64,000 nt of DNA from Actinocatenispora sera (GTDB taxonomy: Bacteria; Actinomycetota; Actinomycetes; Mycobacteriales; Micromonosporaceae), in contig NZ_AP023354.1 of assembly GCF_018324685.1 (NCBI RefSeq), positions 4,340,001 through 4,404,000 of the forward strand. The letters run 5' to 3'. The translations under genes and the position numbers were made by a program. The notes beneath the pieces are model-generated. The model did no database searches. It was not told where the DNA came from and saw only the letters and a program-made list of their open reading frames with translations. Shown here one piece after another: positions 54,149 to 62,539 of this stretch; positions within the stretch are counted from its first letter, which is position 1, and every line of letters begins with the position of its first letter.

Positions 54149-55299
54149 ACCGCGACGCCGACGCGCCGGCCGGGCACCCCGAGCCCGGCCGGTCATCCGC
54201 GCCCGAACCCGGCCCGGTCGCCGCCGGCGATCCCGCCCGGGACCGGGCTCGGGGCTGCCTGCTGGGCCTGGCGATCGGGGACGCGATGGGCGCACCGGCG
54301 GAGAACATGACCGCCGCCGCCATCGCCGAACGGTGGGGCCCGGTGACCGGGTTCCTGCGCGACGAACCGGCCGGTACCGACGACACCGAGTACGCCGCGT
54401 TCAGCGCGCTGCTGCTGATCGAGCACGGCGCGGCGCTCACCAGCGAGCAGGTCGCCGACGCGTGGGTACGGCACCTCGCCGGTCGAGCCGGCGGCTTCCC
54501 CGGCGCCGGCTTCAGCGAACTGGGCACCGTCGAGAACCTGCGAGCCGGGCTGCGACCGCCCGCGTCCGGCCAGCACCTGCACTCGTGGAGCGACGGCCTC
54601 GCCATGCGTGCCGCGGTACACGGCGTGTACGCGGCGGGCGACGTCGCCCTCGCGGCCCGGCTGGCCGCCGTGGACGGCGCGGTCAGCCACGACGGCGAGG
54701 GCGTGTACGCCGGTCAGGCGGTCGCCGTGGCCGTCGCCGCGGCCCTGGCCGGCGCCGGCCCCGTCGAGGTGCTCGCGGCCGCCCGCCGCTGCGTACCGGC
54801 CGAGTCGTGGACGGCGGCCGCGCTCGCCACCGCCGGTACCGCCGCCGGGCCGGACGCGCTGCTCGATGAGCTGGTGGTGCGCGCGTACCCGTGGACCGAT
54901 CTCGCCCCGGAGGCGGTCGGGCTGGCGTTCGGTGCCTTCCTTGCCGCCGGCGGCGAGCTGCGCCGGGCCGTACCGGGTGCGGTGGCGATGGGCCGCGACG
55001 CGGACACCACCGCGGCGATCGCCGGCGCGCTGTGCGGCGCGAGCCAGGGCATGGCGGGCATCCCCGCCGACTGGGCGGCCGCGGTCGGCCCGGTCACGGG
55101 CCGCTGCCTGGGCGAGGTCGTCGCCGGACTGACCATGACCGACCTGGCCGACCGCCTCGTCGCGGCGCGGTCCGAGGCGGCGCGGCCTGAGGCGGCGCGG
55201 TCCGAGGCGGCGCGGCCCGGGGCGGCGCGGCCGGAGGCGGCGCGGTCCGAGGCGGCGCGGTCCGAGGCGGCGCGGCCGGAGACGAGGACCGGACGATGA
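54121..55299 (+). CDS. ADP-ribosylglycohydrolase (DraG) family protein, paralogue 1
   Basis: Up to 392 residues. In-frame starts are GTG 54121 or a CTG at 54145 that would overlap the previous stop; the true start is unclear. Domain from about residue 42: LGLAIGDAMGAP, the metal motif GTDDTEYAAF, a middle HDGEGVYAGQAV and the second metal motif AMGRDADTTAAIAGALCGAS. All expected Mg-binding Asp/Thr positions are present, so it should be active. The C-terminus has eight SEAAR/PEAAR repeats (55162-55281). The substrate is probably a ribosyl compound rather than ADP-ribosylated protein. Confidence 0.85.
   Translation: MEAGRGRTLNRDADAPAGHPEPGRSSAPEPGPVAAGDPARDRARGCLLGLAIGDAMGAPAENMTAAAIAERWGPVTGFLRDEPAGTDDTEYAAFSALLLIEHGAALTSEQVADAWVRHLAGRAGGFPGAGFSELGTVENLRAGLRPPASGQHLHSWSDGLAMRAAVHGVYAAGDVALAARLAAVDGAVSHDGEGVYAGQAVAVAVAAALAGAGPVEVLAAARRCVPAESWTAAALATAGTAAGPDALLDELVVRAYPWTDLAPEAVGLAFGAFLAAGGELRRAVPGAVAMGRDADTTAAIAGALCGASQGMAGIPADWAAAVGPVTGRCLGEVVAGLTMTDLADRLVAARSEAARPEAARSEAARPGAARPEAARSEAARSEAARPETRTGR
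55162..55281 (+). repeat. 15-bp tandem repeat encoding AAR[S/P]E, inside DraG paralogue 1
   Basis: Eight units of GCGGCGCGG followed by a variable six-base part. They encode a charged, helical-looking tail of alternating AARSE/AARPE and AARPG. Such repeats change in number by slippage, so allele length may differ between strains. Confidence 0.8.
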
Positions 55300-56513
55300 C
55301 CGAACCGATCGACCGTACCGGCGCGGATCGTCGCCGCGGCGCGATCCTGGGGCTCGCGATCGGCGACGCCGCCGGCTGGCCGGCACGGGTGCACCGGTCC
55401 CGGGTGCTGCCGGGGTGGACCCGCCGGCTGCGCCGGGAGCTGGACACGTTCGCCGAGACCGAGGCGGTCACCACGCTGCCGGTGCCGTTCGCGCTCAACC
55501 AGGACCCGACAGCGCTGCGGCTCGGTCCGGGCGACGACGCGGAATGGGTCGCCTGGACCCTGGCCGGGTTGGCCCCGCTGCCGACCGACCGCGCGGCGAT
55601 GCACGCCCGATGGTCGACCGCCGTGGCGGCGGGCACTGTCCCGGCGGGCCGGATCGCCGTGGCTGCCGCGGTCGACAACCTGCGGCGCGGGGTGCTGCCG
55701 CCGGACTCCGGGCGGCGCAACCCGCACCACTTCGACGACGCCGCCGCGATCCGGGCCGTGGCGTTCGGCATCCTCGGCGCCACCCCGGCACACGCGGCGA
55801 CGCTGGCGGAGTGGGACGCCGAGGTGACCCACGCCGGCGACGGGGTCGCCACCGCGCGCGCGGTCGCCGTCGCGATCGCCACAGCGGTTTCGCCACGGCC
55901 GGCCCAGCGCCCGGATCCGGACCGGCCCGCCGGTGCCCCGGCACTGGCGGACGGGTCGGCCGGTGCCCCGGCCCCGCCGTACGGGGCCGGTGCCGCGACA
56001 GCGCCGGACGGAGCGGCCGGTGCCGCGGTGCCGGTGGGCCGGGCCGGCGCCGGAGCGGGTTCCCCGGCACCCGAGTCGAAGCTGCTCGCCGCGCTGGAGG
56101 CCGAGCTGCCGATCGATCGGCTGGCCGGGCGCACGCTGCGCCGGGCGCTCGCGCTCGTGGCCGGCGCGGGTACCCCGGCGCAGGCCGTACCGCTGCTCGA
56201 CGAGCTGGTGGACCGGGTGTACAGCTACGGCTGCGCCGCGGCCCAGACCGTACCGGTCGCGGCGGCACTGACCGCGGTGGCGCTGCGCAGCGGTACTCCG
56301 ACGATCGACGCGATCCTCGCCGCGGCCGCGCTGCCGTCGCTCGCCGACAGCGCCCCGGCGCTGACCGGCGCCCTGCTCGGCGCGGTACGCGGCGCCGCCG
56401 AACTACCGCCGTCCTGGGCCGAGACGTGTCGGACCCTGGCCGGCTGTTGCGACCCCACCCTCGCCGGGGTCGATCTGCTCGACATCGTGGAAAGGACCAC
56501 CCGTGGCCAGTGA
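55296..56513 (+). CDS. ADP-ribosylglycohydrolase family protein, paralogue 2 (degenerate metal site)
   Basis: A 405-residue protein; ATG 55296 overlaps the previous stop. It begins LGLAIGDAAGWP, but the TDDT box is replaced by GPGDDAEWVAW, and the second metal motif reads SLADSAPALTGALLGA in place of DADT, so the first Asp is lost. A variable Ala/Pro/Gly insert (about residues 208-262) is unlike its paralogues. It may be a catalytically weak or regulatory partner of paralogues 1, 3 and 4. Confidence 0.78.
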   Translation: MTEPIDRTGADRRRGAILGLAIGDAAGWPARVHRSRVLPGWTRRLRRELDTFAETEAVTTLPVPFALNQDPTALRLGPGDDAEWVAWTLAGLAPLPTDRAAMHARWSTAVAAGTVPAGRIAVAAAVDNLRRGVLPPDSGRRNPHHFDDAAAIRAVAFGILGATPAHAATLAEWDAEVTHAGDGVATARAVAVAIATAVSPRPAQRPDPDRPAGAPALADGSAGAPAPPYGAGAATAPDGAAGAAVPVGRAGAGAGSPAPESKLLAALEAELPIDRLAGRTLRRALALVAGAGTPAQAVPLLDELVDRVYSYGCAAAQTVPVAAALTAVALRSGTPTIDAILAAAALPSLADSAPALTGALLGAVRGAAELPPSWAETCRTLAGCCDPTLAGVDLLDIVERTTRGQ

Positions 56514-57651
56514 GAGCCTCGAATCGCGTGCGATCGGCTGCCTCGTCGGCGCCGCCGTCGGTGACGCGCTGGGCGGCGCGACGGAGGGCTGGAGTCCGGC
56601 GCAGATCGCGCAGCGCTGGGGCGGGTGGGTGGACGGCATCGTTCCGCCGTACTACCCCGACTGGCGCAACGCGCGGCCGATCGCCCCGTACCACAAGGGC
56701 GACGGGCACATCACCGACGACACGTTGATGACCCACCTGCTCGTCGAGGTGTACGAGCAGGCCGGCACCCACCTGACCGCCTACGACGTGGCGAACCGGC
56801 TGGTACCGCTGATGCTCGGCGAGCGCCGCTGGGTGCCGGAGCTGGAGGAGGCCGCGCTGCCGCTGCAGCGGGTGTTCCTCGCCGAGAAGTACCTGGCGCT
56901 GCGGCTGCACTGGGCGCACGCCGACCCGCGCGAGGCGGGCGTCGGCAACGCCGTCAACTGCGGCGCGGCGATGTACATGGCGCCGGTGGGCATCGTCAAC
57001 GCCGCCGACCCGGACGCCGCGTACGCGGAGGCGATCGACCTCGCCGGCGCGCACCAGGCCTCGTACGGCCGGGAGGCGGCCGGGGTGCTCGCCGCCTGCG
57101 TCGCCGCCGCGGCCACCCCCGGCGCCACGGTCGACGACGTCGTGGCGGCCGCGCTGCGGCTGGCGAAGGACGGTACCCGGGCCGCCCTGGATGCGGTGAC
57201 CACCGCCGCCGGCACAGTGACGCACTGGACCGAGGCGATCGAGTCCGGCGCGCTGCGGGCCGCGATCCGCCCGTACGACACCGTCGGCGACGACTACCGC
57301 GACCAGGGGCTCGGCGCCCGCCGGCCGAGCCGGGTGCACAGCATCGAGGAGCTGCCGCTCGCGCTGGGCATGCTCGTCGTGGCCAAGGGAGACTGGCGGG
57401 AGGCGGTGCTGGGCAGCGTCAACTACGGCCGGGACGCGGACTCGATCGCGTCGATGGCCGGCGCGATCGCCGGTGCGCTGCACGGCCGGGACGCGGTCGA
57501 CGCCGACCTCGCCGCCGCGGTCGCGACCGCGAGCCGTACCGATCTGGTCGGGCCGGGGGAGCGGCTGGCCGCGGTGACCCGGCAGATCCGTACCGCGGAC
57601 CGGGCCGCGCGCGCCGCGGCCGACGCCGGGTACGACGGGTTGCTGTCGTGA
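56503..57651 (+). CDS. ADP-ribosylglycohydrolase family protein, paralogue 3
   Basis: A 382-residue protein from GTG 56503 (GGAAAGGA upstream), overlapping paralogue 2 by 11 bases. Motifs: GAAVGDALGGATEG, the metal box ITDDTLMTHLL and YGRDADSIASMAGAIAGALH. All metal ligands look intact. The middle ACVAAAATPG and VNCGAAMYMAPVG regions are typical of the family. Predicted soluble, cytoplasmic hydrolase. Confidence 0.87.
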   Translation: MASESLESRAIGCLVGAAVGDALGGATEGWSPAQIAQRWGGWVDGIVPPYYPDWRNARPIAPYHKGDGHITDDTLMTHLLVEVYEQAGTHLTAYDVANRLVPLMLGERRWVPELEEAALPLQRVFLAEKYLALRLHWAHADPREAGVGNAVNCGAAMYMAPVGIVNAADPDAAYAEAIDLAGAHQASYGREAAGVLAACVAAAATPGATVDDVVAAALRLAKDGTRAALDAVTTAAGTVTHWTEAIESGALRAAIRPYDTVGDDYRDQGLGARRPSRVHSIEELPLALGMLVVAKGDWREAVLGSVNYGRDADSIASMAGAIAGALHGRDAVDADLAAAVATASRTDLVGPGERLAAVTRQIRTADRAARAAADAGYDGLLS

Positions 57652-59033
57652 TGCGCCTGACCTGGGTCCAACCCGAGGATCTGGTCGGGCACGGCCTGGC
57701 CCAGGCGGTACTCGACGGGGTCGACGTCACCGACCTGTGCGCCGCCTGGGTGGCCGCCGGCGGCGACCCGGAACCGTTGCACGCCGGCGCCTCCGACCGG
57801 CCGGCGCCTGCGCCCCTGCGGGTGCTCGCCGGCGACATCCTGGACGAGCTGGACCGCCGCCCCGCCGACCTCGACGGCACCGAGCCGACCGAGCTGGCCG
57901 CGATCCGCCGGTTGCGCACCGGTGCGGTACCGGACCGAACGGCGCCGCCGGCCGGCGGGTCCGACCACCACGACCGGGTGCACGGGGCGTGGCTCGGCCG
58001 GGCGGCGGGGTGCCTGCTGGGCAAGCCGGTGGAGAAGATTCCACGGGCCGGGATCCGGGAGATCCTCGAGGCGACCGGCCGGTGGCCGCTGGCCGACTGG
58101 TTCACCGCCGACGGGCTGCCGCCCGAGGTGGCGCGGCGCTGGCCGTGGAACCGGCGCAGCGCCCCCACCAGCCTGGCCGAGAACATCGCCGGGATGCCCG
58201 AGGACGACGACCTCAACTTCGCGCTGCTGGCGCTGGAACTGCTGGAGCGCCACGGCGTTGCCCTGTCCACCGAGGACGTCGCGCAGGCCTGGCTGTCCGA
58301 GCTGCCGGCGGGCCGGCTGTTCACCGCCGAGCGGGTGGCCTACCGCAACCTGCTGCTCGGCCAGGTACCGCCGGCGACCGCCACGGTTCGCAACCCGTTC
58401 ACCGACTGGATCGGGGCGCAGATCCGCGCCGACGTGTACGGCTGGGCGAACCCCGGCGCACCAATCGCCGCCGCCGACCTGGCCTGGCGCGACGCGGTGC
58501 TCAGCCACACCCGCAACGGCGTGTACGGGGCGATGTTCGTCGCCGCGGCCTGTGCCACGGCGACGGTCGCGGACACCGTCGAGGAGGTGCTCGATGCGGG
58601 ACTGGCCGCCGTACCACCGGAATCCCGCTACGCGCGGGCGGTCCGGTTCGCCCGGGCGCTGCCCGCCGAGCACGCCGACTTCGAGGACGCGGTGGACGCG
58701 ATCGCCGGGGAGTACGGGCAGCTGCACTGGGTGCACGTGCTCAACAACGCGGCGCTGCTGACCGCCGCGCTGGTCTACGGCGCCGGCGACTTCACCGCCA
58801 CCATCAGCTACGCGGTACGCGGGGGCTGGGACACCGATTCCAACGGCGCCACCGCCGGCTCGATCGCCGGTGCGCTGACCGGGGCCGCGGCGCTGCCCAC
58901 CCGCTGGGTCGCCCCGCTGCGCAACCGGCTCGCCTCCACCCTGCCCGGCTTCGACGGCATCGGCTTCGACGAGCTCGCGGGCCGCACCGTCACGATCACG
59001 AAATCCCTTGCCGCGCAACGGAAGGAAATCTGA
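57651..59033 (+). CDS. ADP-ribosylglycohydrolase family protein, paralogue 4
   Basis: A 460-residue protein; the stop of paralogue 3 shares its last base with ATG 57651 (TGATG). An added N-terminal ~110 residues of unknown fold precede the domain WLGRAAGCLLGKPVE. The metal box reads MPEDDDLNFALLA, and the second motif is GGWDTDSNGATAGSIAGALT, with metal Asp and Thr/Ser kept. Farthest in sequence from the other three. Confidence 0.85.
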   Translation: MRLTWVQPEDLVGHGLAQAVLDGVDVTDLCAAWVAAGGDPEPLHAGASDRPAPAPLRVLAGDILDELDRRPADLDGTEPTELAAIRRLRTGAVPDRTAPPAGGSDHHDRVHGAWLGRAAGCLLGKPVEKIPRAGIREILEATGRWPLADWFTADGLPPEVARRWPWNRRSAPTSLAENIAGMPEDDDLNFALLALELLERHGVALSTEDVAQAWLSELPAGRLFTAERVAYRNLLLGQVPPATATVRNPFTDWIGAQIRADVYGWANPGAPIAAADLAWRDAVLSHTRNGVYGAMFVAAACATATVADTVEEVLDAGLAAVPPESRYARAVRFARALPAEHADFEDAVDAIAGEYGQLHWVHVLNNAALLTAALVYGAGDFTATISYAVRGGWDTDSNGATAGSIAGALTGAAALPTRWVAPLRNRLASTLPGFDGIGFDELAGRTVTITKSLAAQRKEI

Positions 59034-59929
59034 TGGCCGATGTCGTGGTGCTCGGCAGCGCCAACATGGACCTGGTCGTGACCACCGACCGGCTGCCCGG
59101 CCGGGGCGAGACGATCGCCGGTGGCACGTTCCGCCAGGTACCCGGCGGCAAGGGCGCCAACCAGGCGATCGCCGCGGCGCGCGCCGGCGGTACGGTCCGG
59201 TTCGCCGGTGCGGTCGGCGACGACGACCTCGGCCGGCGGATCGTCGCCGCGCTCGCCTCCGCCGGCGTCGACACCACCGCGGTCGGACGTGCCGGCGTAC
59301 CCACCGGCACCGCACACATCACCGTGGCGGCCGGCGGCGACAACACGATCGTGGTGGTACCCGGTGCGAACGGGACGCTGACCGACCTGCTGCCGGCGCA
59401 CGCCTACGCGATCGCCACCGCCGACACCCTGCTGCTGCAACTGGAGCTGCCGTTGCCGGTGGTGCAGGCGGCGGCGACCCACGCGCACGCACTCGGCGTG
59501 CGGACCATCCTCACCCCGGCGCCGGCCCGCCCGCTGAGCGACGACCTGCTCGCCGCGGTGGACCTGCTGGTACCCAACGAGCACGAGGCGACGCTCATCG
59601 CCGGCGTCGACGACCCGTACCGGGCGGCGCAGCTGCTCGCGAAGCACTGCGACGTGCTGCTGACCCTCGGCGAGCGCGGCGCCGTCCACGTCACCGCCGA
59701 CGCCGAACCCGTTGCAGTACCGGCGTTCCCGGTCACCGCGGTGGACACCACGGCGGCCGGCGACACGTTCGTCGGCGTGCTCGCGGTCGCGCTCGCGGCC
59801 GGCGCCGCGATGCCGGACGCGATGCGCCGGGCATCGGCCGCCGCGGCGCTGTCGGTCCAGCAACCCGGCGCGTCCGACTCGGCGCCCACCGCAGCCCGGA
59901 TCGACGCCTTCCTCGGCGGCGCGGCATGA
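59033..59929 (+). CDS. rbsK: Ribokinase
   Basis: A 298-residue PfkB-family sugar kinase. It phosphorylates ribose at O5 with ATP. Motifs: VLGSANMDLV at the start, GGKGANQAIAAAR (about residues 36-48) binding the sugar, and DTTAAGDTFVG (about residues 239-249), with the catalytic Asp as in E. coli RbsK (IAAGDTF). ATG 59033 overlaps the previous stop; GAAGGAAA site. Its place after the DraG genes suggests it uses the ribose they release; a related pentose or nucleoside is possible. Confidence 0.88.
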   Translation: MADVVVLGSANMDLVVTTDRLPGRGETIAGGTFRQVPGGKGANQAIAAARAGGTVRFAGAVGDDDLGRRIVAALASAGVDTTAVGRAGVPTGTAHITVAAGGDNTIVVVPGANGTLTDLLPAHAYAIATADTLLLQLELPLPVVQAAATHAHALGVRTILTPAPARPLSDDLLAAVDLLVPNEHEATLIAGVDDPYRAAQLLAKHCDVLLTLGERGAVHVTADAEPVAVPAFPVTAVDTTAAGDTFVGVLAVALAAGAAMPDAMRRASAAAALSVQQPGASDSAPTAARIDAFLGGAA

Positions 59930-61272
59930 CCCCCGAGGCCCGCCCGGAGCCGTCGACCTCCCGCCGCGTCAACCGCCCCGGAGACGCCAGCCGCCCCGGG
60001 GACCAGGGGATCGTGCCATCGGCTCCCAGCACGTCGTCGCCGGATCCCGGGCTCGACGCCGGCGTCGGCGCGGCGGCGCGGCCGGGGCGCGGGCCGCTGG
60101 CCGGGCTGCGGGTGGTGGACGCGTCGACGCTGTTCGCCGGGCCGCTGACCGCGATGCACCTCGGGGACCTCGGCGCCGACGTGGTCAAGGTCGAGCACCC
60201 GCGCCGGCCGGACCCGGCCCGGGGCCACGGTCCGGCCAAGGACGGCCACAACCTCTGGTACAAGACGCTCGGGCGTAACAAGCGGACGATGACCCTCGAC
60301 CTGTCCACCGACGGCGGCCGGGACGTGTTCCGCCGCCTGGCGGGTACCGCCGACGTGGTGGTGGAGAACTTCCGCCCGGACACGCTGGAGCGCTGGGGCC
60401 TCGGCTACGCCGAGCTGTCGGCGGGCAACCCGGGTCTGGTGCTGGCCCGGATCACCGGTTTCGGTCAGGTCGGCCCGTACCGGCGCCGACCCGGGTTCGG
60501 CACCCTCGCCGAGGCGATGAGCGGGTTCGCCGCGATGACCGGTACCCCCGATGGTCCGCCGACGCTGCCGCCGTTCGGCCTGGCCGACGGCATCACCTCG
60601 TTCGCCGCCGCGTACGCGGTGCTCGCCGCGGTGCATGCCCGGCACGCCACCGGATCCGGCCAGGTCGTGGATCTGTCCATCGTGGAACCGATGCTCGCCG
60701 TGCTCGGTCCGCAGATCACCCAGTGGGACCAGTTGCACACCGTCCAGCCGCGCACCGGCAACCGGTCGGCGAACAACGCCCCGCGCAACACCTACCGGTG
60801 CGCCGACGGCCGCTGGGTCGCGGTGTCCACCAGCGCCCAGAGCATCGCCGAACGGGTGATGCGGCTGGTCGGCCGGCCGGACGTGGTGAGCCAGGACTGG
60901 TTCGCCACCGGCGCCGGCCGGGTCGCGCACGCCGACGAGCTGGACTCCGCGGTCGCCGCCTGGATCGCGCAGCGCACCCGGGACGAGGTGGTCGCCGCGT
61001 TCGAACGGGCGCAGGCCGCCGTCGCACCCATCTACGACGCATCCGACATCGCGGCCGACCCGCAGTACGCGGCGCTGCACACGATCGTGCGGGTCGACGA
61101 CCCCGACCTCGGCCCGACCGCGATGCAGAACGTGCCGTTCCGGCTGTCCGCGACTCCCGGCTCGATCCGCTTCACCGGGCGGCGACAGGGCGCCGACACC
61201 GACGAGATCCTCGCCGAACTCGGCTACCCGGACGACGAGATCGCCGCGTTCCGCGCCGCCGGGGTGATCTGA
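59926..61272 (+). CDS. Class III CoA-transferase (CaiB/BaiF family)
   Basis: A 448-residue protein with an extra ~60-residue Pro/Ser tail at the N-terminus. Domain start LAGLRVVDASTLFAGPLTAM; KVEHPRRPDPARGHGP and ENFRPDTLERWGLGYAEL match the family. The usual nucleophile Asp region appears as RRPGFGTLAEAMSGFAAMTG, where Gly stands at the Asp position; a different subfamily or altered mechanism is possible. It would move CoA onto a carboxylic acid. Overlaps rbsK by ATGA. Confidence 0.87.
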   Translation: MTPEARPEPSTSRRVNRPGDASRPGDQGIVPSAPSTSSPDPGLDAGVGAAARPGRGPLAGLRVVDASTLFAGPLTAMHLGDLGADVVKVEHPRRPDPARGHGPAKDGHNLWYKTLGRNKRTMTLDLSTDGGRDVFRRLAGTADVVVENFRPDTLERWGLGYAELSAGNPGLVLARITGFGQVGPYRRRPGFGTLAEAMSGFAAMTGTPDGPPTLPPFGLADGITSFAAAYAVLAAVHARHATGSGQVVDLSIVEPMLAVLGPQITQWDQLHTVQPRTGNRSANNAPRNTYRCADGRWVAVSTSAQSIAERVMRLVGRPDVVSQDWFATGAGRVAHADELDSAVAAWIAQRTRDEVVAAFERAQAAVAPIYDASDIAADPQYAALHTIVRVDDPDLGPTAMQNVPFRLSATPGSIRFTGRRQGADTDEILAELGYPDDEIAAFRAAGVI

Positions 61273-61324
61273 TGCCGTGCGCCGAGGCGGAGGGCGGCAA
61301 TCCGCTCCCGGACCGGGGCGTCGG

Positions 61325-62125
61325 ATGCTGACCGCGCTGTACGTGCCGGCCGATCGGCCCGACCGGATCGGCAAGGCCCTCGCCGGCCCCGCCGATGTCG
61401 TCCTGGTCGACCTGGAGGACGCGGTCGCCCCGGACCGCAAGGACCACGCGCGCGAGCAGGCCGCCCGGCTGCTGGCCGAGGTCACCGACCGCGCCGTGCA
61501 GGTACGGGTCAACGACGTGCGGACCGGTGCCGGCGAGGCGGACCTCACCATGCTCGGCGACCTGCCGGCCACCATCGGGGTACGGCTACCCAAGATCGAG
61601 GACCCTGCCACGGTACGGGCGGTTGCCGAGCGGCTGCCCGGCCGGGCGCTGCATCCGTTGCTGGAGTCGGCGTTGGGCGTGGAGGCGGCGTACCGGATCG
61701 CGACCGCGGACCCGGCCGTCGCCTCGATCGGGCTCGGTGAGGCCGATCTGCGCGCCGACCTCGGCCTGCCCGCCGACGCCGACGACGGCCTGGCCTACCC
61801 GCGCTCCCGGGTACTGGTCGCGGCCCGGGCGGCGGGCCTGCCGGCACCGGCCCAGTCGGTGTACGCCAACGTCAAGGATCTGGCCGGACTCGCCGCCTCC
61901 TGCCGGGCCGGCCGGCGGCTGGGGTTCCACGGCCGTGCCGCGATCCACCCCGCACAGCTGCCGGTCATCGCCGCCGAGTACGCCCCGACCGAGGCGGAAC
62001 TGGCCGCTGCCCGCGCCGTACTCGCGCTCGGGACCACGGGCGCAGCGGCGCTCCCCGACGGCCGCTTCGTCGACGAAGCCATCCTCCGCACCGCCCGCAA
62101 CACCCTCCGCGAAGCCCGCGACTGA
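61325..62125 (+). CDS. CitE-like CoA ester lyase (HpcH/HpaI aldolase superfamily)
   Basis: A 266-residue protein. VDLEDAVAPDRKDHAR (about residues 26-41), PLLESALGVEAAY with the Glu metal ligand, and GLGEADLRADLGLP with the Asp ligand show an intact active site. Relatives cleave malyl-, citramalyl- or methylmalyl-CoA to acetyl-CoA plus glyoxylate or pyruvate. It follows the CoA-transferase by 52 bases, so they are likely successive steps. The substrate acid is unknown. ATG 61325 is used; GTG 61277 would add 16 residues. Confidence 0.85.
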   Translation: MLTALYVPADRPDRIGKALAGPADVVLVDLEDAVAPDRKDHAREQAARLLAEVTDRAVQVRVNDVRTGAGEADLTMLGDLPATIGVRLPKIEDPATVRAVAERLPGRALHPLLESALGVEAAYRIATADPAVASIGLGEADLRADLGLPADADDGLAYPRSRVLVAARAAGLPAPAQSVYANVKDLAGLAASCRAGRRLGFHGRAAIHPAQLPVIAAEYAPTEAELAAARAVLALGTTGAAALPDGRFVDEAILRTARNTLREARD

Positions 62126-62539
62126 CCGCCGCCACCCGTCCGACGGAGTACGGCTCGCTGGCCGGACCTGCGCACCGATCGGGTTCTGCGGCTGGCTTCT
62201 CGGCCCACCCGCCTGCCCTGACGGTGTGCCGGCAGCCGCCCACCCGGCAGCCCACCATCCACGGTTCGGCGCAGGCGGTCGGCCGCCCGACCGATACCGT
62301 CAGTCACCATCAAGAACACACTGAGTAGCGGATCCTTCGTCCGTGATGGTGGCGACAGCCAACAAGACCGGACTTCGGCACGGCTCGAAGCGACCGTGCC
62401 GCCTGCCTTCCGTGTTCTGTCCCCCGCAGATCGAGCGGATCTGGGTGGCCGATTGCCGAGCCGATCCCTTTGCTGTCGCTCGAATGCAGTCGCTCTGCCT
62501 CTCCGCGGTCGAAGGCTCCTGTCCATCGGGGAGGAAAAG
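62126..62539. other. Intergenic region before the MmpS-like gene
   Basis: 414 bases after the lyase stop. Open frames are short and Arg/Pro-rich. GC is a little lower than elsewhere. No clear promoter, repeat or terminator was found. Confidence 0.4.

Noticed and set aside
54121-59033. ADP-ribosylation defence or toxin-antitoxin island
   Set aside because: No ADP-ribosyltransferase or toxin gene adjoins the DraG paralogues; the importer, ribokinase and CoA genes fit catabolism better.
59033-59929. Ribokinase with altered anion-hole motif (DTTAAGD instead of DTxGAGD)
   Set aside because: AAGDTF is the normal form in true ribokinases such as E. coli RbsK, so nothing is odd.
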